The translations under genes were made by a program, and so were the position numbers. A stretch of 64,000 nucleotides of DNA, from contig CM035423.1 in assembly GCA_020310875.1 (NCBI GenBank), positions 124,263,164 to 124,327,163 on the forward strand. Reading direction: 5' to 3'. Below, in pieces: positions 12,769-41,787 of the stretch. Source of the stretch: Ceratopteris richardii. Lineage: Eukaryota > Streptophyta > Polypodiopsida > Polypodiales > Pteridaceae. Position 1 is the stretch's first letter; every line of letters begins with the position of its first letter. A model generated the notes under the pieces. It was given only the letters and a program-made list of their open reading frames with translations. It had not been told where the DNA came from and searched no databases.

Positions 12769-13213
12769 TGTAAGACAATAGTTACACAATATAACATAGG
12801 AGCAATAACAGAGAAGATAACAGATATAGGAGAATCCCAACAATTTTTCTACTAACAGCAAGTACAAAGATGATGGCGTTGTCCACCCATGCGCTCTCAA
12901 GATAGAGCTTAAATGGTGATCTAGACAACTCTAGATAGGGAGATACAAGGTAGAGGTATGTTGGCTCAATTTGATGTCTCAGGTAGTGCAAAACTCATAT
13001 ATATATAGGATCATGGGTGGCCTTCCGTGGACGGCTATACATGGGCGGTAGAGCGTGGGCGGCCACTGCCCACGTAATTGCCATACACGGCTTAGACCGG
13101 TTGAACCAACCTAACAAATATAAATGATTTCTGACTCCGATAGAGAATATTCTATGGAATATTCCCTTTATCGTCACGCCAGGGGCGCTGCCCCCGGACC
13201 CCTACCAAGGGGC
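12769..13213 (-). repeat. 5' LTR of copia E, outer end missing
   Basis: It matches the 3' LTR from its TGTAAGAC edge for about 445 bp and stops at 'ccaaggggcc', where A2 RNase H sequence resumes. The outer about 140 bp present in the other copy are absent. Either the LTR lost its end after insertion or the copy integrated incompletely. Confidence 0.88.
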
Positions 13214-13851
13214 CTGCTGGCATAATGTAGCTTGATATTCAATTTTTTGTCTCTTTTATGAGAAGTTTCATGCATTTCCTAGGCATCAAGAATTGAAAAG
13301 CGATTAAGTGCTTCTTTTGCCACGTGTGGTTAAGTGCTTCTTTTGCCACTTGTGTGGTACCCAACTACTTGGATTGTTTTATCCCAAGGGGGATCATTAC
13401 TGACATATCTACATGCTTTTTTGGCCTCGGATTGGGTTGGTTGCTATGAGACCCATGTGTCCACTAGTGGTTTTTGCTTCATGCTTGGTAGCTCATGAAT
13501 CTCTTGGTTGAGAAAGAAGCAACCTATTGTGGCAACTTCTAGTTGTGAGGTTGATTATAGGGTAGCTTCCACAACAATTGTTGAGTGTGTGGCTCATATG
13601 ACTTTTGGCTCATTTGAATGTTAGTCAGTCTTCTTCCACTGCCATCTTTACTGAAAATCAGAGTACATTTGTAGTTGCAAGGATTGGTTTGGGCTTACTT
13701 CCTTTTGTGGATTGATTTCTTTCCATGTAGCTTGTTCTTTCCTTATACATGAGGACCAACTTCTTGTTCACTACATCACTCTCAAGGGGGGTTTGTTTAC
13801 ATGTTTTAGTAGTGTTGTGTGTGAACAGATTTAAGACCATTGAGGCACTTT
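13214..13851 (+). mobile_element. Copia element A2, right fragment (RNase H, PPT, start of 3' LTR)
   Basis: Degenerate RNase H sequence is recognisable through 'ETHVSTSGFCFMLG' near 13447 and 'KKQPIVATSS' near 13510. These match the A1 copy at 26640-26720 on the other strand. A polypurine tract (about 13783-13791) precedes an LTR start TGTTTACATG at 13794. That start aligns with the A3 LTR (56824: TGTTGATATA...) for about 58 bp, including 'gtgtgtgaaca'. The LTR is then cut by the F array. Confidence 0.8.
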
Positions 13852-14525
13852 TGTCATGAACCTTAGATTCTATGATAATTTCTATATCATGGTTGGTTCA
13901 AAATTTGGAGAAAGTAATCCTGCTATCACCTTTGGAATGTGCCCAAACCCTAAGATCGATTATCTATTTGCTTGATTCTGACACTCAAAGGTCTTGTTTT
14001 GAATTGACGACATCATCAAATCATAGCCGCCATTGATGAACCCCGCCTTGAAAACCTATATAAGGAGGGGTTTTCCACATATATACTCAATCTTGCAAAT
14101 GTCAATCTTCGGAGCTCAAGGATTCATGATCGCCAAGTAAGTACTCTTGAAGTTCAAGTTCTAGTTCTTGTCCTATTCCTTGTTCTGGTCCTACTTAGTC
14201 TAGTTCTTGGACATCTAGTCTTGTCTTGTTGTAATGTCATAGTATGAGATCCTTTCCAGTTATTCCTTGTATCTAGTTCATCTCCTTAAAGGGAGCTCTT
14301 CTAATCCAAATATCTTGCTTCATACCTATGTTCCCAGGTTGTGGGATCTCCTGTATCATCTTTAGTCTAGCTATCCATACCTATCAGTCTAAGGTTGTGG
14401 GACTTCTTGTATCAGATACATATTCTTGTATTATTTTCCCTACATGGTTGTTCTTTTAGTCAAAATTATAATTCCAAAACCTTGCCTAGTCTAGTCAGAG
14501 GGCACAATCTAGTGATCCCTTGACA
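13852..14525 (+). repeat. LTR1 of array F
   Basis: It runs from about TGTCATGAACC to CCTTGACA. Compared with LTR2 and LTR3 it lacks about 20 bp near its start. TATA box 'tatataa' lies near 14057. Confidence 0.75.
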
Positions 14526-15569
14526 TTTTGGCAAGACTATCCAAATGAGGACCGTATCAAGAATGATGGACTTTGTATCCATGCTTAGGAATATCGAATT
14601 TACTTTGAATGATATATATAATAAAACTCCAAAATTTTGGAAGGAGGTTACGAAAAGGTGATCGCTCAGTTGCACAATTTGCATTAGACTTCAAAAATTT
14701 ATTTCAAGGATCCACATATCAAGAACACTATCTAGTTAATCAATTTCAAAGTAGTCTCAGAGATTAAATAAAGGATTGTTTACCCTCTACATCTCACGTA
14801 AATACTTTAGAGAGGCTATCAAGCAAGCAATTCAATGTGAGAATACATATTCAAGGACAAACAAATTCAAGATGAAGATGTGTTGAAGAATGAAGATGAT
14901 CTTGCCCAAGTTTCTCAACCATCAATCTTTGAGGATAGACAAAGTGCAACCATTGATGTGAAGAACATACGTGACAATGTGAAGGAACTCATATTCACCA
15001 TGCCCAAGGTAAACACTTTGAACAAATTCATGAATCAAGCAATTGAGTGTGATAATAGGTTGTTCAAGAGAAAGAAAAAGAAGGAAACTTCTATTAGATA
15101 TCAAGGATACGAGTTTACTTCTATTACAAAACAACACATGTTGGAATAAACTCAACAAGAATCCATGAAATTGGATAACATCAGGGTTAGGAGACTTACA
15201 AAAAAGGAAAGAAAACATCAGAAGGATAATGGATTATGCTTTTATTATGGAGACCATGATGACATGGTATTCAAATGTCACAAGAAGAAACAAATTGGGT
15301 TCAAGACTTCCACAATCACCATCCCACATCAAAAGGGTCATCATCAGAGTCAAAAGAGGAATACAATCCATCACGAGAATCATACCCTTGATTCTATACC
15401 TAGGTATACTACAAACCCTTTCCAATTTCATCATAGATATCCATCATCATCATGATCCAGCACCACATATCAAGAACTCTAGAATACCAAAAGCTATGAA
15501 GATTCAAGTTCTAGAAGATCTCACAATCACAGAATCGCTCCTCATGGTACTCATCGTTTGAGGAGGAGG
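14526..15569 (+). pseudogene. Gag-only internal region, unit 1 of array F
   Basis: This is a degenerate gypsy-type gag. The N-terminal part (about 14550-14780) is cut by stops. An open piece at 14880-15149 follows, and then a knuckle-like segment near 15229-15290 (CFYYGDHDDMVFKC, with the second Cys changed to Tyr). A purine tract at 15560-15569 ends the unit. It is very similar to unit 2. Confidence 0.75.
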
Positions 15570-16278
15570 TGATGTCACAAAAACAAAGGAAACCATCCTA
15601 AACCTTACATTCTATGAGAACTTCTATATCTCATGTTTGGTTTAGAATTTGGAGAAGGTAATCCTACCATCAGGTATGGGATGTGCCAAAAGCCTAAGGT
15701 CAACTGTCTATTTGTTTGATTTTGACACCGGGAGGTCTTGTTTTGGATTGAGAACATCATTGATGACATCATCAATTCATAAACACCATTGATGAACCAC
15801 CCTTGAAAACCTATATAAGGAGGGGTTGGCCGCATATATGCTCACTCTTGTGAATGCAAGTCTTGGGAGCTCAAGGAATCATGATCATCAAGTAAGTACT
15901 CTCAAAGTTTGAGTTCCATTTCTTGTCCTATTCCTTATTATAATCCTGATTAGTCTAGTGCTTTGACATATAGTCTAATCTTGTTGTAATCTTGTAGTAT
16001 GAGATCCTTTCTAGTTATTCCTTGTATCTAGTTCACCTCCTTGAAGGGAGTTCTTGTAATCCAAATATCTTGCTTCATACCTACAGTCCCTAGTTGTGGG
16101 ATCTTTTGTATCATCTTGTCCAACTATCCATACCTTTTAGTCCTGGGTTGTGGGACTTCTTGTACTAGTTACATATTCCCGTATTATTTTCCCTATGTGG
16201 GTAATCTTGTAATCAGAAGTATAATTTTGAAACCTTGTCTAGTCCACTCAGAGGGCACAATCTAGTGCTCCCCTGACA
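15570..16278 (+). repeat. LTR2 of array F (about 709 bp)
   Basis: It starts TGATGTCAC after the purine tract and ends CCCTGACA. TATA box near 15812. It serves as the shared LTR between the two units. Confidence 0.8.
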
Positions 16279-17325
16279 TTTTGGTAAGACTATCCACATC
16301 AAAACTGTGTCAAGAATGATGGAGTCCATATCCATGGTTAGAAATATCGAATTTACTTTGAATGATATATCTAAAAAACTCCAAAATTTTGAAACGAGAT
16401 TACGAAGAGGTGATCGCTCAATTGTAGAGTTTGCAACAGATTTTAGAAATTTATTTCAAGGATCCATGTATCAAGAAGACTATCTGGTTAATCAAATTCA
16501 AAATATTCCATAGATGAAATAAATGATTGTTTACCCTCTACATCTCAGGTAAATACTTTAGATGAGGCTATCAAGCAAGCAATTCAATGTGAGAATCAAG
16601 TATTCAAGGACAACCAAGTTCAAGATGAAGATCTTTTGAAGAATGAAGATGATCTTGCCCAAGTTTCTCAACCATTGATCTTTGAGGATAGATGAAGTGC
16701 AACCATTGATGTGAAGAACATATGTGATGATGTGAAGGAACTCATATTAACCATGTCCAAGGTAAACATTTTGAATGAATTCATGAATCAAGCAATTGAG
16801 TATGATAATAGGTTGTTCAAGAGAAAGAAAGACAAGGAAAATCCTATTAGATATCGAGGATTAAATTTACTTCTATTCCAAAACAACATATGTTGGAAGA
16901 AACTCAATAAGAATCCATGAAATTGGATAACATCAGGGTTAGGCAACTTACACAAAAGGAAAGAAAACATTGGAAGGATAATGGATTATGCTTTTATTAT
17001 GATGACCATGGTCACATGATATTCAAGTTTCCTAAGAAGAAGAACAAAATTGGGTTCAATACTTCCACAATCACCATCCCACATCAAAAGGATCATCATC
17101 AAAGTCAAAAGAGGGATACAATCCATCACGAGAATCATATCCTTGATTCTGTACCTGGATTTACCATAGAACCTTTCCAGTTTCATCATAGATATCCATC
17201 ATCATCATGTTCCAGTACTACATGTCAAGAAAGCTATAAAGAAAGAATTCTATGAAGATTCAAGTTCTAGAAGATCTCACAATCACATAACCGCTCCTCA
17301 TGGAACTCATCGATTGAGGAGGAGG
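16279..17325 (+). pseudogene. Gag-only internal region, unit 2 of array F
   Basis: The gag start near 16316 is open for about 65 codons and contains the retrotransposon-gag pattern 'GDRSIVEFATDFRNLFQGS'. The frame then stops at 16511-16513. Later pieces are open at 16711-16920 and 16917-17255, the latter with the degenerate knuckle 'CFYYDDHGHMIFKF', in which the last Cys is Phe. The unit ends in 'gaggaggagg'. No pol is present. Confidence 0.78.
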
Positions 17326-17727
17326 TGATGTCATGAAAACAAAGGAAACCATCTTGAACATTAGATTCTATGAGAATTTCTATATCTCATGATTGGTTTA
17401 GAATTTGGAGAAAGTAATCCTACCATCACTTCCAAAATTGAAAAGCCCTAAGATTGATTGTCTATTTGCTTGATTCTGACAATCGGAGGTCTTGTTTTGA
17501 ATTGATGACATCATCAATGACATCTTCAATTCGTAACCACCATTGATGAAGTGTCCTTGAAAACCTATATAAGGAGGGGTTGGCCACATATATACTTAGT
17601 CTTGCAAATGCCAGTCTTGGGAGCTCAAGGATTCATGATCAGCAAGTAAGTACTCTCCAAGTTCAAGTTTGGGTTCTTGTCCTATTCCTTGTTCTAGTCT
17701 TGATTAGTCTAGTTCTTGGACATCTAC
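17326..17727 (+). repeat. LTR3 of array F, truncated
   Basis: It starts TGATGTCATG and follows LTR1 and LTR2 through the TATA block (about 17566) to 'cttggacatctact'. Element H begins there. About 300 bp of the LTR's 3' end are missing. Confidence 0.78.
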
Positions 17728-18239
17728 TATTATGAATTATGGAATGTGTTGAGCAAGGAATTGTTGGGGTATTAATTTATTAGTTTATTAATGTGTTTTG
17801 TTTTTTTTTATCGCAGCTTAAGGTTCATGAGGGCATGAAAGGGCAGACACTAATAATCAAATTTTTAGAAACAATTAGTAAATAAACGTAAATAAACGTA
17901 GAGGGTTCTATTTTTAGAAACAATTAGTAAAAGTAGTGGTTAGGATAAGGATCGTTGTAGACTATGATCTCTATTAATAAAATCAAAGACTCTCCATGAA
18001 AGAGAGCAACTTTTACTTTCATGCATGTTGTTTGAAGCCGCCTCACTGTAACCATTGTTTTTGACAGAATGAAAAAAAATCCTATAAATACATGCACTTT
18101 GTGGACTGTCGAAATAGAGTGCATGGGGGGAGATTGCACTTGATCTTGTGTTTTGTCTAGTCTCTTCGCATATCTATTTTTTGTTTGTTTTTCAACATCC
18201 ATATCCTCTGTGTAAGCGTGAATTAAGATCTTGAATACA
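17728..18239 (+). repeat. 5' LTR of element H
   Basis: Its start is set by alignment with the 3' copy (TGTTATGAATT there, TATTATGAATT here). Its end is placed before 'tggtatattcagagc' (18241), a primer-binding-like sequence with a small insertion. It contains a short internal duplication ('tttttagaaacaattagtaaa', twice, 17861-17930). Confidence 0.65.
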
Positions 18240-18494
18240 ATGGTATATTCAGAGCTCTACATGCATCACTACAGGGAGATCTATTTCTGTTTGTTTTGGT
18301 GTTTGTTGTTTGCTTTCGGATTCAGATTCCAATTTGGATCCCTATCCCTATCTTAGTTTGAGTTTCTATTTCAGTTCCAGAACATGAACCTATGTTTATT
18401 CCCAAGAACCCCCCTTCCTTTTACATTCTAATTCAAGCAATCTCAAAAATTGTTTTTACATATTTAGCAAGAGGGTTTTGTTCTCTACATATCC

Positions 18495-19210
18495 ATGGAC
18501 CCTACGAACACCATGGAGGATTTCAGTGAGTCACCTCTACCTGAGATACCACTCGAGCAACAACTAGAGCTCCTATGGCATGAACTTCAAGGCACTCAAA
18601 ACGAGATCTGGCAACACGATGAAGTACTTCACAAGATGCAATATGATGAAGATAACCTTGCACGAGTTGTGAAAGCTATTGTCTCTACCCAATCTGATGG
18701 CACGCATTCCAAGATTGGTGTTAAAAATTACCAATTTCTACAGTTTGATGGCCGTATAGATGGCCCTTCAGTTCTTTCAGGTTATCACAATTTTAGAATT
18801 TCTATTCTAACAAATCATATGTTGAAAGTGAAAAAATCAAATTTTCTACTAATTATTTAGTAGGGGAGGCTCAAATTTGGTGGAATGTCCTTCATAGTGC
18901 ATATTGTCCGACCACATGGAGGGCTTTTCAAGAAAAGCTTAAGGAGTCTTTTCTTCCCCTATGGTTCCACCTACATGTTTGACAATTGTGGGCTTCATTC
19001 AGACCGTTTCTGGAAATATTGAGTATTTTTTCACCTGCTTGAAGATGTTTTCGAAGATAACATGAAGAAGAAATATGACGATGGTTTAGAGAAGGAGATT
19101 CAAGCAAAGATTCACTCATGCCAACCTACATCGCTTCATGAAGCTATTTTCTTTGCTCATGATGTGGAGAAAGATTACCGATCAATTATCAAAATGATTT
19201 GTTTGCAGTA
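18495..19210 (+). pseudogene. Gag-like protein of element H
   Basis: It is open from ATG 18495 for 121 codons. The N-terminus is acidic and Gln-rich, with a probable coiled-coil stretch (residues about 18-55), followed by 'VKNYQFLQFDGRIDGPSVLS'. After a stop at 18858 the gag homology continues ('AQIWWN', 'TTWRAFQEKLKESF', about 18865-18960) with further frame breaks. This is the usual retrotransposon-gag core of gypsy-like elements. No pol follows. The family assignment is by motif only. Confidence 0.65.
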
Positions 19211-19628
19211 GCCATGTCAACAACAACAACCTTTTCACTAGGATAAATTCCTTTGATCTTTGCCTTTCCTTAATCCTCTAGCTCTTTATATGTGATGCAT
19301 TTACACATAGAATTTAGTATGTAAGAGCATACTTTAGTACACTTCCCAAAATTAATTAGAATATTTTGAGCATAATCTAGACCATGAATGATTAAAAAAA
19401 AAACATTTCGAATAGCTAATAATATACGTTCTTTTATTGACTTACTTAGAGACTATGTTAGCACCTTATAAATAATCTTAATAATTTAACGCCTCCATGA
19501 ACATTTCCACGCATGTATTTTTACATGGAACATGCTTATTTTTGTTCGGTGATGGAACATGTGACTAGCCATCCATGTTTATTTTTTTTTAATCCACTGA
19601 GGTGAGTTGCTTTTTCAATTGAGGAGCA

Positions 19629-19790
19629 TGTTATGAATTATGGAATGTGTTGAACAAGGAGTTGTTGGAGTGTTAATTTATTAATTTATCAATGTATTTT
19701 GGTTTTTTTTGATATAGCAGCTCAAGGTTCATGAGGGCATGAAAGGAGTGAAAGGGTGCACATTAATAATCAGATTTATATATTTAGAGT
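19629..19790 (+). repeat. Partial 3' LTR of element H
   Basis: TGTTATGAATTATGG follows the purine tract 'gaggagca'. It matches the 5' LTR for about 150 bp and then loses similarity. Confidence 0.65.
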
Positions 19791-20440
19791 ACTATTGGTT
19801 GTGGCAACTTGTCCACCAATAAAATATCAATGTTAGTCGGGCATATTTTTGTTCTGAGAGGGAGGTCGCCCTAAAGTTTGGTGGACCGGGAAGAAGAGAG
19901 TTTTTTCTCATCCATTATATTCTTCCATGTGGATGGGGCAAATGTGCTGCAAGCTTGTGTGAACCCAACCTAAGGATCAAAATTAGTTTCAACACCACCA
20001 CTCACCATCCCTAACTGGTGCACAATAGAAAGGGATAAATAAATGATCAAAGACATGTTAAAATCATGTCATAAAAATAAGCAAGAATTGGATGCATTTT
20101 CTTCCTCACATCCACTCTTCATATATTTCTTTTGATCACCGAAGGATTGAAATGACATCTTTCAATGGTTTACATGGCCATGAGTGCATTTCTCAACATA
20201 GTCTTTTGAGTCCCACACCAAATTTGAACTTTCAAAAATAATTTCTTAAGAATTTGTGTCACTTTTCGATCGAATCGTACAGACTTTATAGAATTCTTCG
20301 AAACATTGAAAAAAATATGCTCTTTTCCTCTCTATCTTCATTAGCCACATTTTTTTTTGAGTACAATAGAAATTGAAAACACACTCACACACCCATCATA
20401 TGGTAGAGAGGACATATAATACGCTCTTTTAAAGCTGAGG
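19791..20440. other. Upstream spacer with no gene seen
   Basis: AT-rich sequence without a convincing reading frame or a repeat matched elsewhere in the window. It separates element H from the tRNA-like sequence and the transporter promoter region. Confidence 0.5.
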
Positions 20441-20444
20441 CATC

Positions 20445-20517
20445 CAACCCCGGGTGGGACTTAAACCCTCGCCATGTGCCTCAGAAGTACAAGGCACAAC
20501 TCCTAAACCACTCGGAA
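20445..20517 (-). repeat. tRNA-like sequence, probable SINE head or tRNA relic
   Basis: The minus strand reads CCGAGTGGTTTAGGAG, like the A-box region of Leu/Ser-type tRNAs. About 35 bases later comes GGTTTAAGTCC, a near match to the B box GGTTCRANTCC. No full cloverleaf or acceptor stem could be drawn, so a working tRNA is unlikely. Confidence 0.4.
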
Positions 20518-20690
20518 TTTTTCTCGATCCATCCAAGAACCACTTGAGTAATGCCCATTCCTAAAACGGTATCTATTCATCAGCTAATTTTATGCTTCTC
20601 CCACCAGGACCAAAAACGACAACGAAAGGGACCGACAGGCTGCCGGCCTGGCCAGTTCATGAAGGCAACAAGCGTCTCTAGCGTGGGTCT

Positions 20691-20698
20691 TATTTAAA
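20691..20698 (+). promoter_or_regulatory. Candidate TATA box of the K+ transporter gene
   Basis: TATTTAAA lies about 450 bp before the start codon, downstream of a GC-richer stretch (20610-20690). This is positional evidence only. The transcription start is not known. Confidence 0.25.
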
Positions 20699-20833
20699 CG
20701 GATTTATAATTCGGCAAGGTTCGTGAGCTGTCTTTCATTATTCTTTATGCATATTGCGATTTCTACCTGGGTCTTTACTTGTAGTGCCTGGATTTCCTGC
20801 TAATGATCGACTCGGAGCTGTACAAGGTTCGAA

Positions 20834-20971
20834 ATGAGAATTAAATCCGAATCTCAGAACCTTTTCATTTGGCAGATGAATGTCGCCGAATCAAAAGCCA
20901 GGCTTACGCATTCCATTAAAAGTGAAGTGTGTGACTCGAACAGGATGCCAGCGAATTTCGAGACTCTTTGA
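20834..20971 (+). other. Possible upstream ORF (45 codons) in the transporter 5' leader
   Basis: ATG at 20834 opens a 45-codon frame ending TGA at 20969-20971, with a second in-frame ATG at 20876. It precedes the main start by about 175 bp. If the leader is unspliced, this uORF could damp translation of the transporter. A splice acceptor-like 'ttttcatttggcag' ends at 20875, so part of it may be intronic. Confidence 0.25.
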
Positions 20972-21146
20972 TTACGTGGTAGATCCGATCAAAGAGAGAA
21001 AAAAAATGCTGACACAGTTTGATATGCAAGTCCTTAGTTTTGAAACACACAAAGGAGTAAAACAAAGACACGGCCGTCGCTGACGAATATTACCATAGCA
21101 CAAGGCTGTCTATTGACCAATAAGGTAACTTAGCAGCTTGAATACT

Positions 21147-39831
<18,685 letters not shown>

Positions 39832-40330
39832 TCAGCTCCTCCATTGCCAAGGTGAGGCACATTTCAAATGGCGGTCAATTCAGATTTGCTCGCAAAAATC
39901 ATGTTATTGCAGGTTATTTTCTTAATGTAGGTTGTAGGTGAGGGCTGCAGTTTAAACAGTTTGTTAGTGATGTCAATATAGTTTGGTTCATTCTTTGATG
40001 ATTATGTGGCACTTCATTTTAATATGTTTTGACAACCATTTTTATTTGATTAAGAGCTTCATGCTGATGGGGGATATGGAGGGAGAAGGGGACAGAATAC
40101 TCCAGCTTGAATGCTCGATGGTTTAGAAACCTCTAAGCAAGAAAGTACTGGTTAACTACTGTTGAGGAGAGGAATTATTTGCAAAATGGAAGGGGTCAGT
40201 TGAAAGATGTTGCTGCAATTTACACCAAAGTATCCTCCCCCCACGAGCCAAAGCTGTAGCTAAATTAGAGGAGGGAAATATACAAGAGCATTAGAGGGAG
40301 ATACAAAATAGGTTAATAGACCAGTCATCC
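39832..40330 (+). other. 3' untranslated region and flank of the transporter
   Basis: Follows the stop codon. No classical AATAAA is obvious; 'taatatg' near 40018 is a weak candidate. A 37-bp stretch (39856-39892, 'catttcaaatggcggtcaat...') recurs near 40890. Confidence 0.45.
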
Positions 40331-40512
40331 CCTGTGTGGGGTATCTGTTTTCTCTTCAGCTTATCGCCTTGGATTACAAAACTCATCTTATGTTGAAAGG
40401 AGGTCACTATTTTATAGTTCCTGATTATTGTACCATCTCTAGGGATTTTTCTTTGGTGGTTTCTTTTGGTTTGTTATTAAAATTGACGGTTCATCTTTTC
40501 TTCCAGATTTTC

Positions 40513-40590
40513 CACCACACACCCCCCCCCCCCCCCAACCCACCCACCCACCCACAACCCAAAAGAAAAGAAAAACCCAAACAAAAAAAA
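40513..40590. repeat. C-rich low-complexity tract
   Basis: A (C)n run of about 16, then (CCCA)n and A/C-rich sequence. A chance open frame crosses it. Confidence 0.9.
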
Positions 40591-40825
40591 AGCCCAACAA
40601 AGATAGTGTTCCAACCCATTACCTCCCCAAAAAGAACTCACTGCCAAATAATATTCCAGACCCAATGCGGCAAATTCTATCCCCAAGGATTATGAAAAGA
40701 AGAGTGTCCGATGTCTTCTACATCAGAGTACCTTTGTATTGAGTAAAAGCATGAATGTGATTGTGATGATTGGAAGCTGTCCTTAGTAGTGAATGTGGTA
40801 GAGAAGCATGGGGAAGGGATATTAT

Positions 40826-41030
40826 ATCATGGAAAAAGGACGAGGGGATTTTTTTGAGGAGTTCCCATTTCAGTTGTATGATGTTCAGGCATTTCAAATA
40901 GCAGGGATAAATTCAGATTTGCTGGCCTTATATCATGGCAAAGAAAGGATGAGGGTTTTTTTTTTGAGTAGCTTGTTCCCATTTCACCTGTATGATGTTG
41001 AAGTGGTACCAAGCACAAAGATGTCTAAAG
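40826..41030. repeat. Imperfect tandem duplication (about 105 bp unit)
   Basis: 'ttatatcatgg..aaaggacgagggg...ttcccatttcagttgtatgatgtt' (40826-40890) is repeated as 'ttatatcatggcaaagaaaggatgaggg...ttcccatttcacctgtatgatgtt' (40928-41000). The region between them resembles the transporter 3' flank at 39856. Confidence 0.7.
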
Positions 41031-41179
41031 TGGAGTTTTGAATCTCTATGTAGTTTTTAGGAATGCTTCATAATTGCAAAACCATTTGGATAAGCATGTA
41101 AAAAGTATTTTGGGCATGACTGAGAAATAATGAGTAAGATTTTTCAAGTCAAGGGGTTCTGCTTTGAACACACTAAACC

Positions 41180-41560
41180 ATTTGAGGAATGATATTATCA
41201 TCTTCCAAGAGATCATTAACTTTACACCCTTCATCAACAAATGTAACAACCAAGCCAATTTGGGCTAGTGTTGAAAATGATAATATATTTTTCTTAATCC
41301 TTGGCACATATAAGGTATCTATTAGTAAGAGAGTATTAGCACTAGTAGTATTAAAAATAAAGCAAAACTCTAATAAGAATATGGAAAATCATTAAGAATA
41401 GTCTACATAAGTGAACTGTTTGACAATATTTTATTGATCGAAAACATTTCCCATTTGAAATCCTTGATCTTTGTCAGAAAAGTATTAATTGAATCTCCTT
41501 CATTGTAATTTCATTTTTATAGCAATGAAGTAAAGAAGACAAGCATTATAGGAGTCTTTG
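41180..41560 (-). pseudogene. Copia gag and protease-region scraps
   Basis: Minus strand: near 41340-41190 the translation reads like the copia stretch after protease ('LYVPRIKKNILSFSTLAQIG', compare 63015-63075). Near 41500-41460 it matches the gag helix 'GDSI..FLTKIKD' of family A. The two bits are in an order consistent with a collapsed gag-pol. No LTR is attached. Confidence 0.55.
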
Positions 41561-41745
41561 AGGGATCCATCATTTTATTTGCAATTTGGGCCATGAAGTG
41601 AATCATAGATCACTTGGAAGAAACCAAGTAGTAATGGAGATCTAAATGCAAGTGTGTTGGGATAACATATGCACTATTTGTAAGATATGCTTCAATTTTG
41701 AGCATTTTTTTGCACATTTTTTAATCTTGGCATTTACCGAATACT

Positions 41746-41787
41746 TGCTTTCACTGTGGGGAGCAAGGGCACAGGATCAAAGAATGC
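41746..41787 (+). pseudogene. CCHC zinc-knuckle fragment
   Basis: The plus strand codes CFHCGEQGHRIKEC, a perfect CX2CX4HX4C knuckle, followed by about 10 open codons. Its strand is opposite to the copia scraps just upstream. It is probably a gag relic; no surrounding domain was recognised. Confidence 0.5.

Larger units (their letters stand above)
7986..13213 (-). mobile_element. Copia LTR retrotransposon E, nearly complete
   Basis: Two direct LTR copies (7986-8574 and 12769-13213) flank a minus-strand gag-pol, with a primer-binding site next to one and a polypurine tract (8575-8583, minus strand GAGGGGGGG) next to the other. The LTR copies look roughly 95% alike where both exist. The outer about 140 bp of the 5' LTR is missing, so no target duplication can be checked. 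It is inserted in copia A2, whose RT ends at 7985 and whose RNase H resumes at 13214. It has the best preserved coding frame in the window. Confidence 0.92.
13852..17727 (+). mobile_element. Tandem array of gag-only LTR element F (LTR-gag-LTR-gag-LTR)
   Basis: Three direct copies of an LTR of about 0.7 kb alternate with two copies of a gag-bearing internal region of about 1.04 kb, a period of about 1.75 kb. Each LTR carries the same TATA block 'cctatataaggagggg'. A purine tract 'gaggaggagg' precedes LTR2 and LTR3, and 'ttttggcaagac' or 'ttttggtaagac' follows LTR1 and LTR2. No protease, integrase or RT is visible in either unit. The third LTR is cut at 17727 by element H. The array interrupts the A2 3' LTR. 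Confidence 0.85.
17728..19790 (+). mobile_element. Short gag-only LTR element H
   Basis: A 5' LTR (17728 to about 18239) and a partial 3' copy (19629 to about 19790) share 'tatgaattatggaatgtgttga' and 'ggttcatgagggcatgaaag'. The element is about 2 kb long. It contains only a gag-like frame, then non-coding DNA and a short purine tract 'gaggagca' before the 3' LTR. The 3' LTR fades out after about 160 bp, so the right boundary is approximate. This is a non-autonomous type: no RT or integrase. Confidence 0.7.

Noticed and set aside
40477..40686. 69-codon minus-strand frame with Gly/Val/Trp run
   Set aside because: Driven by the C-rich tract; no motif.
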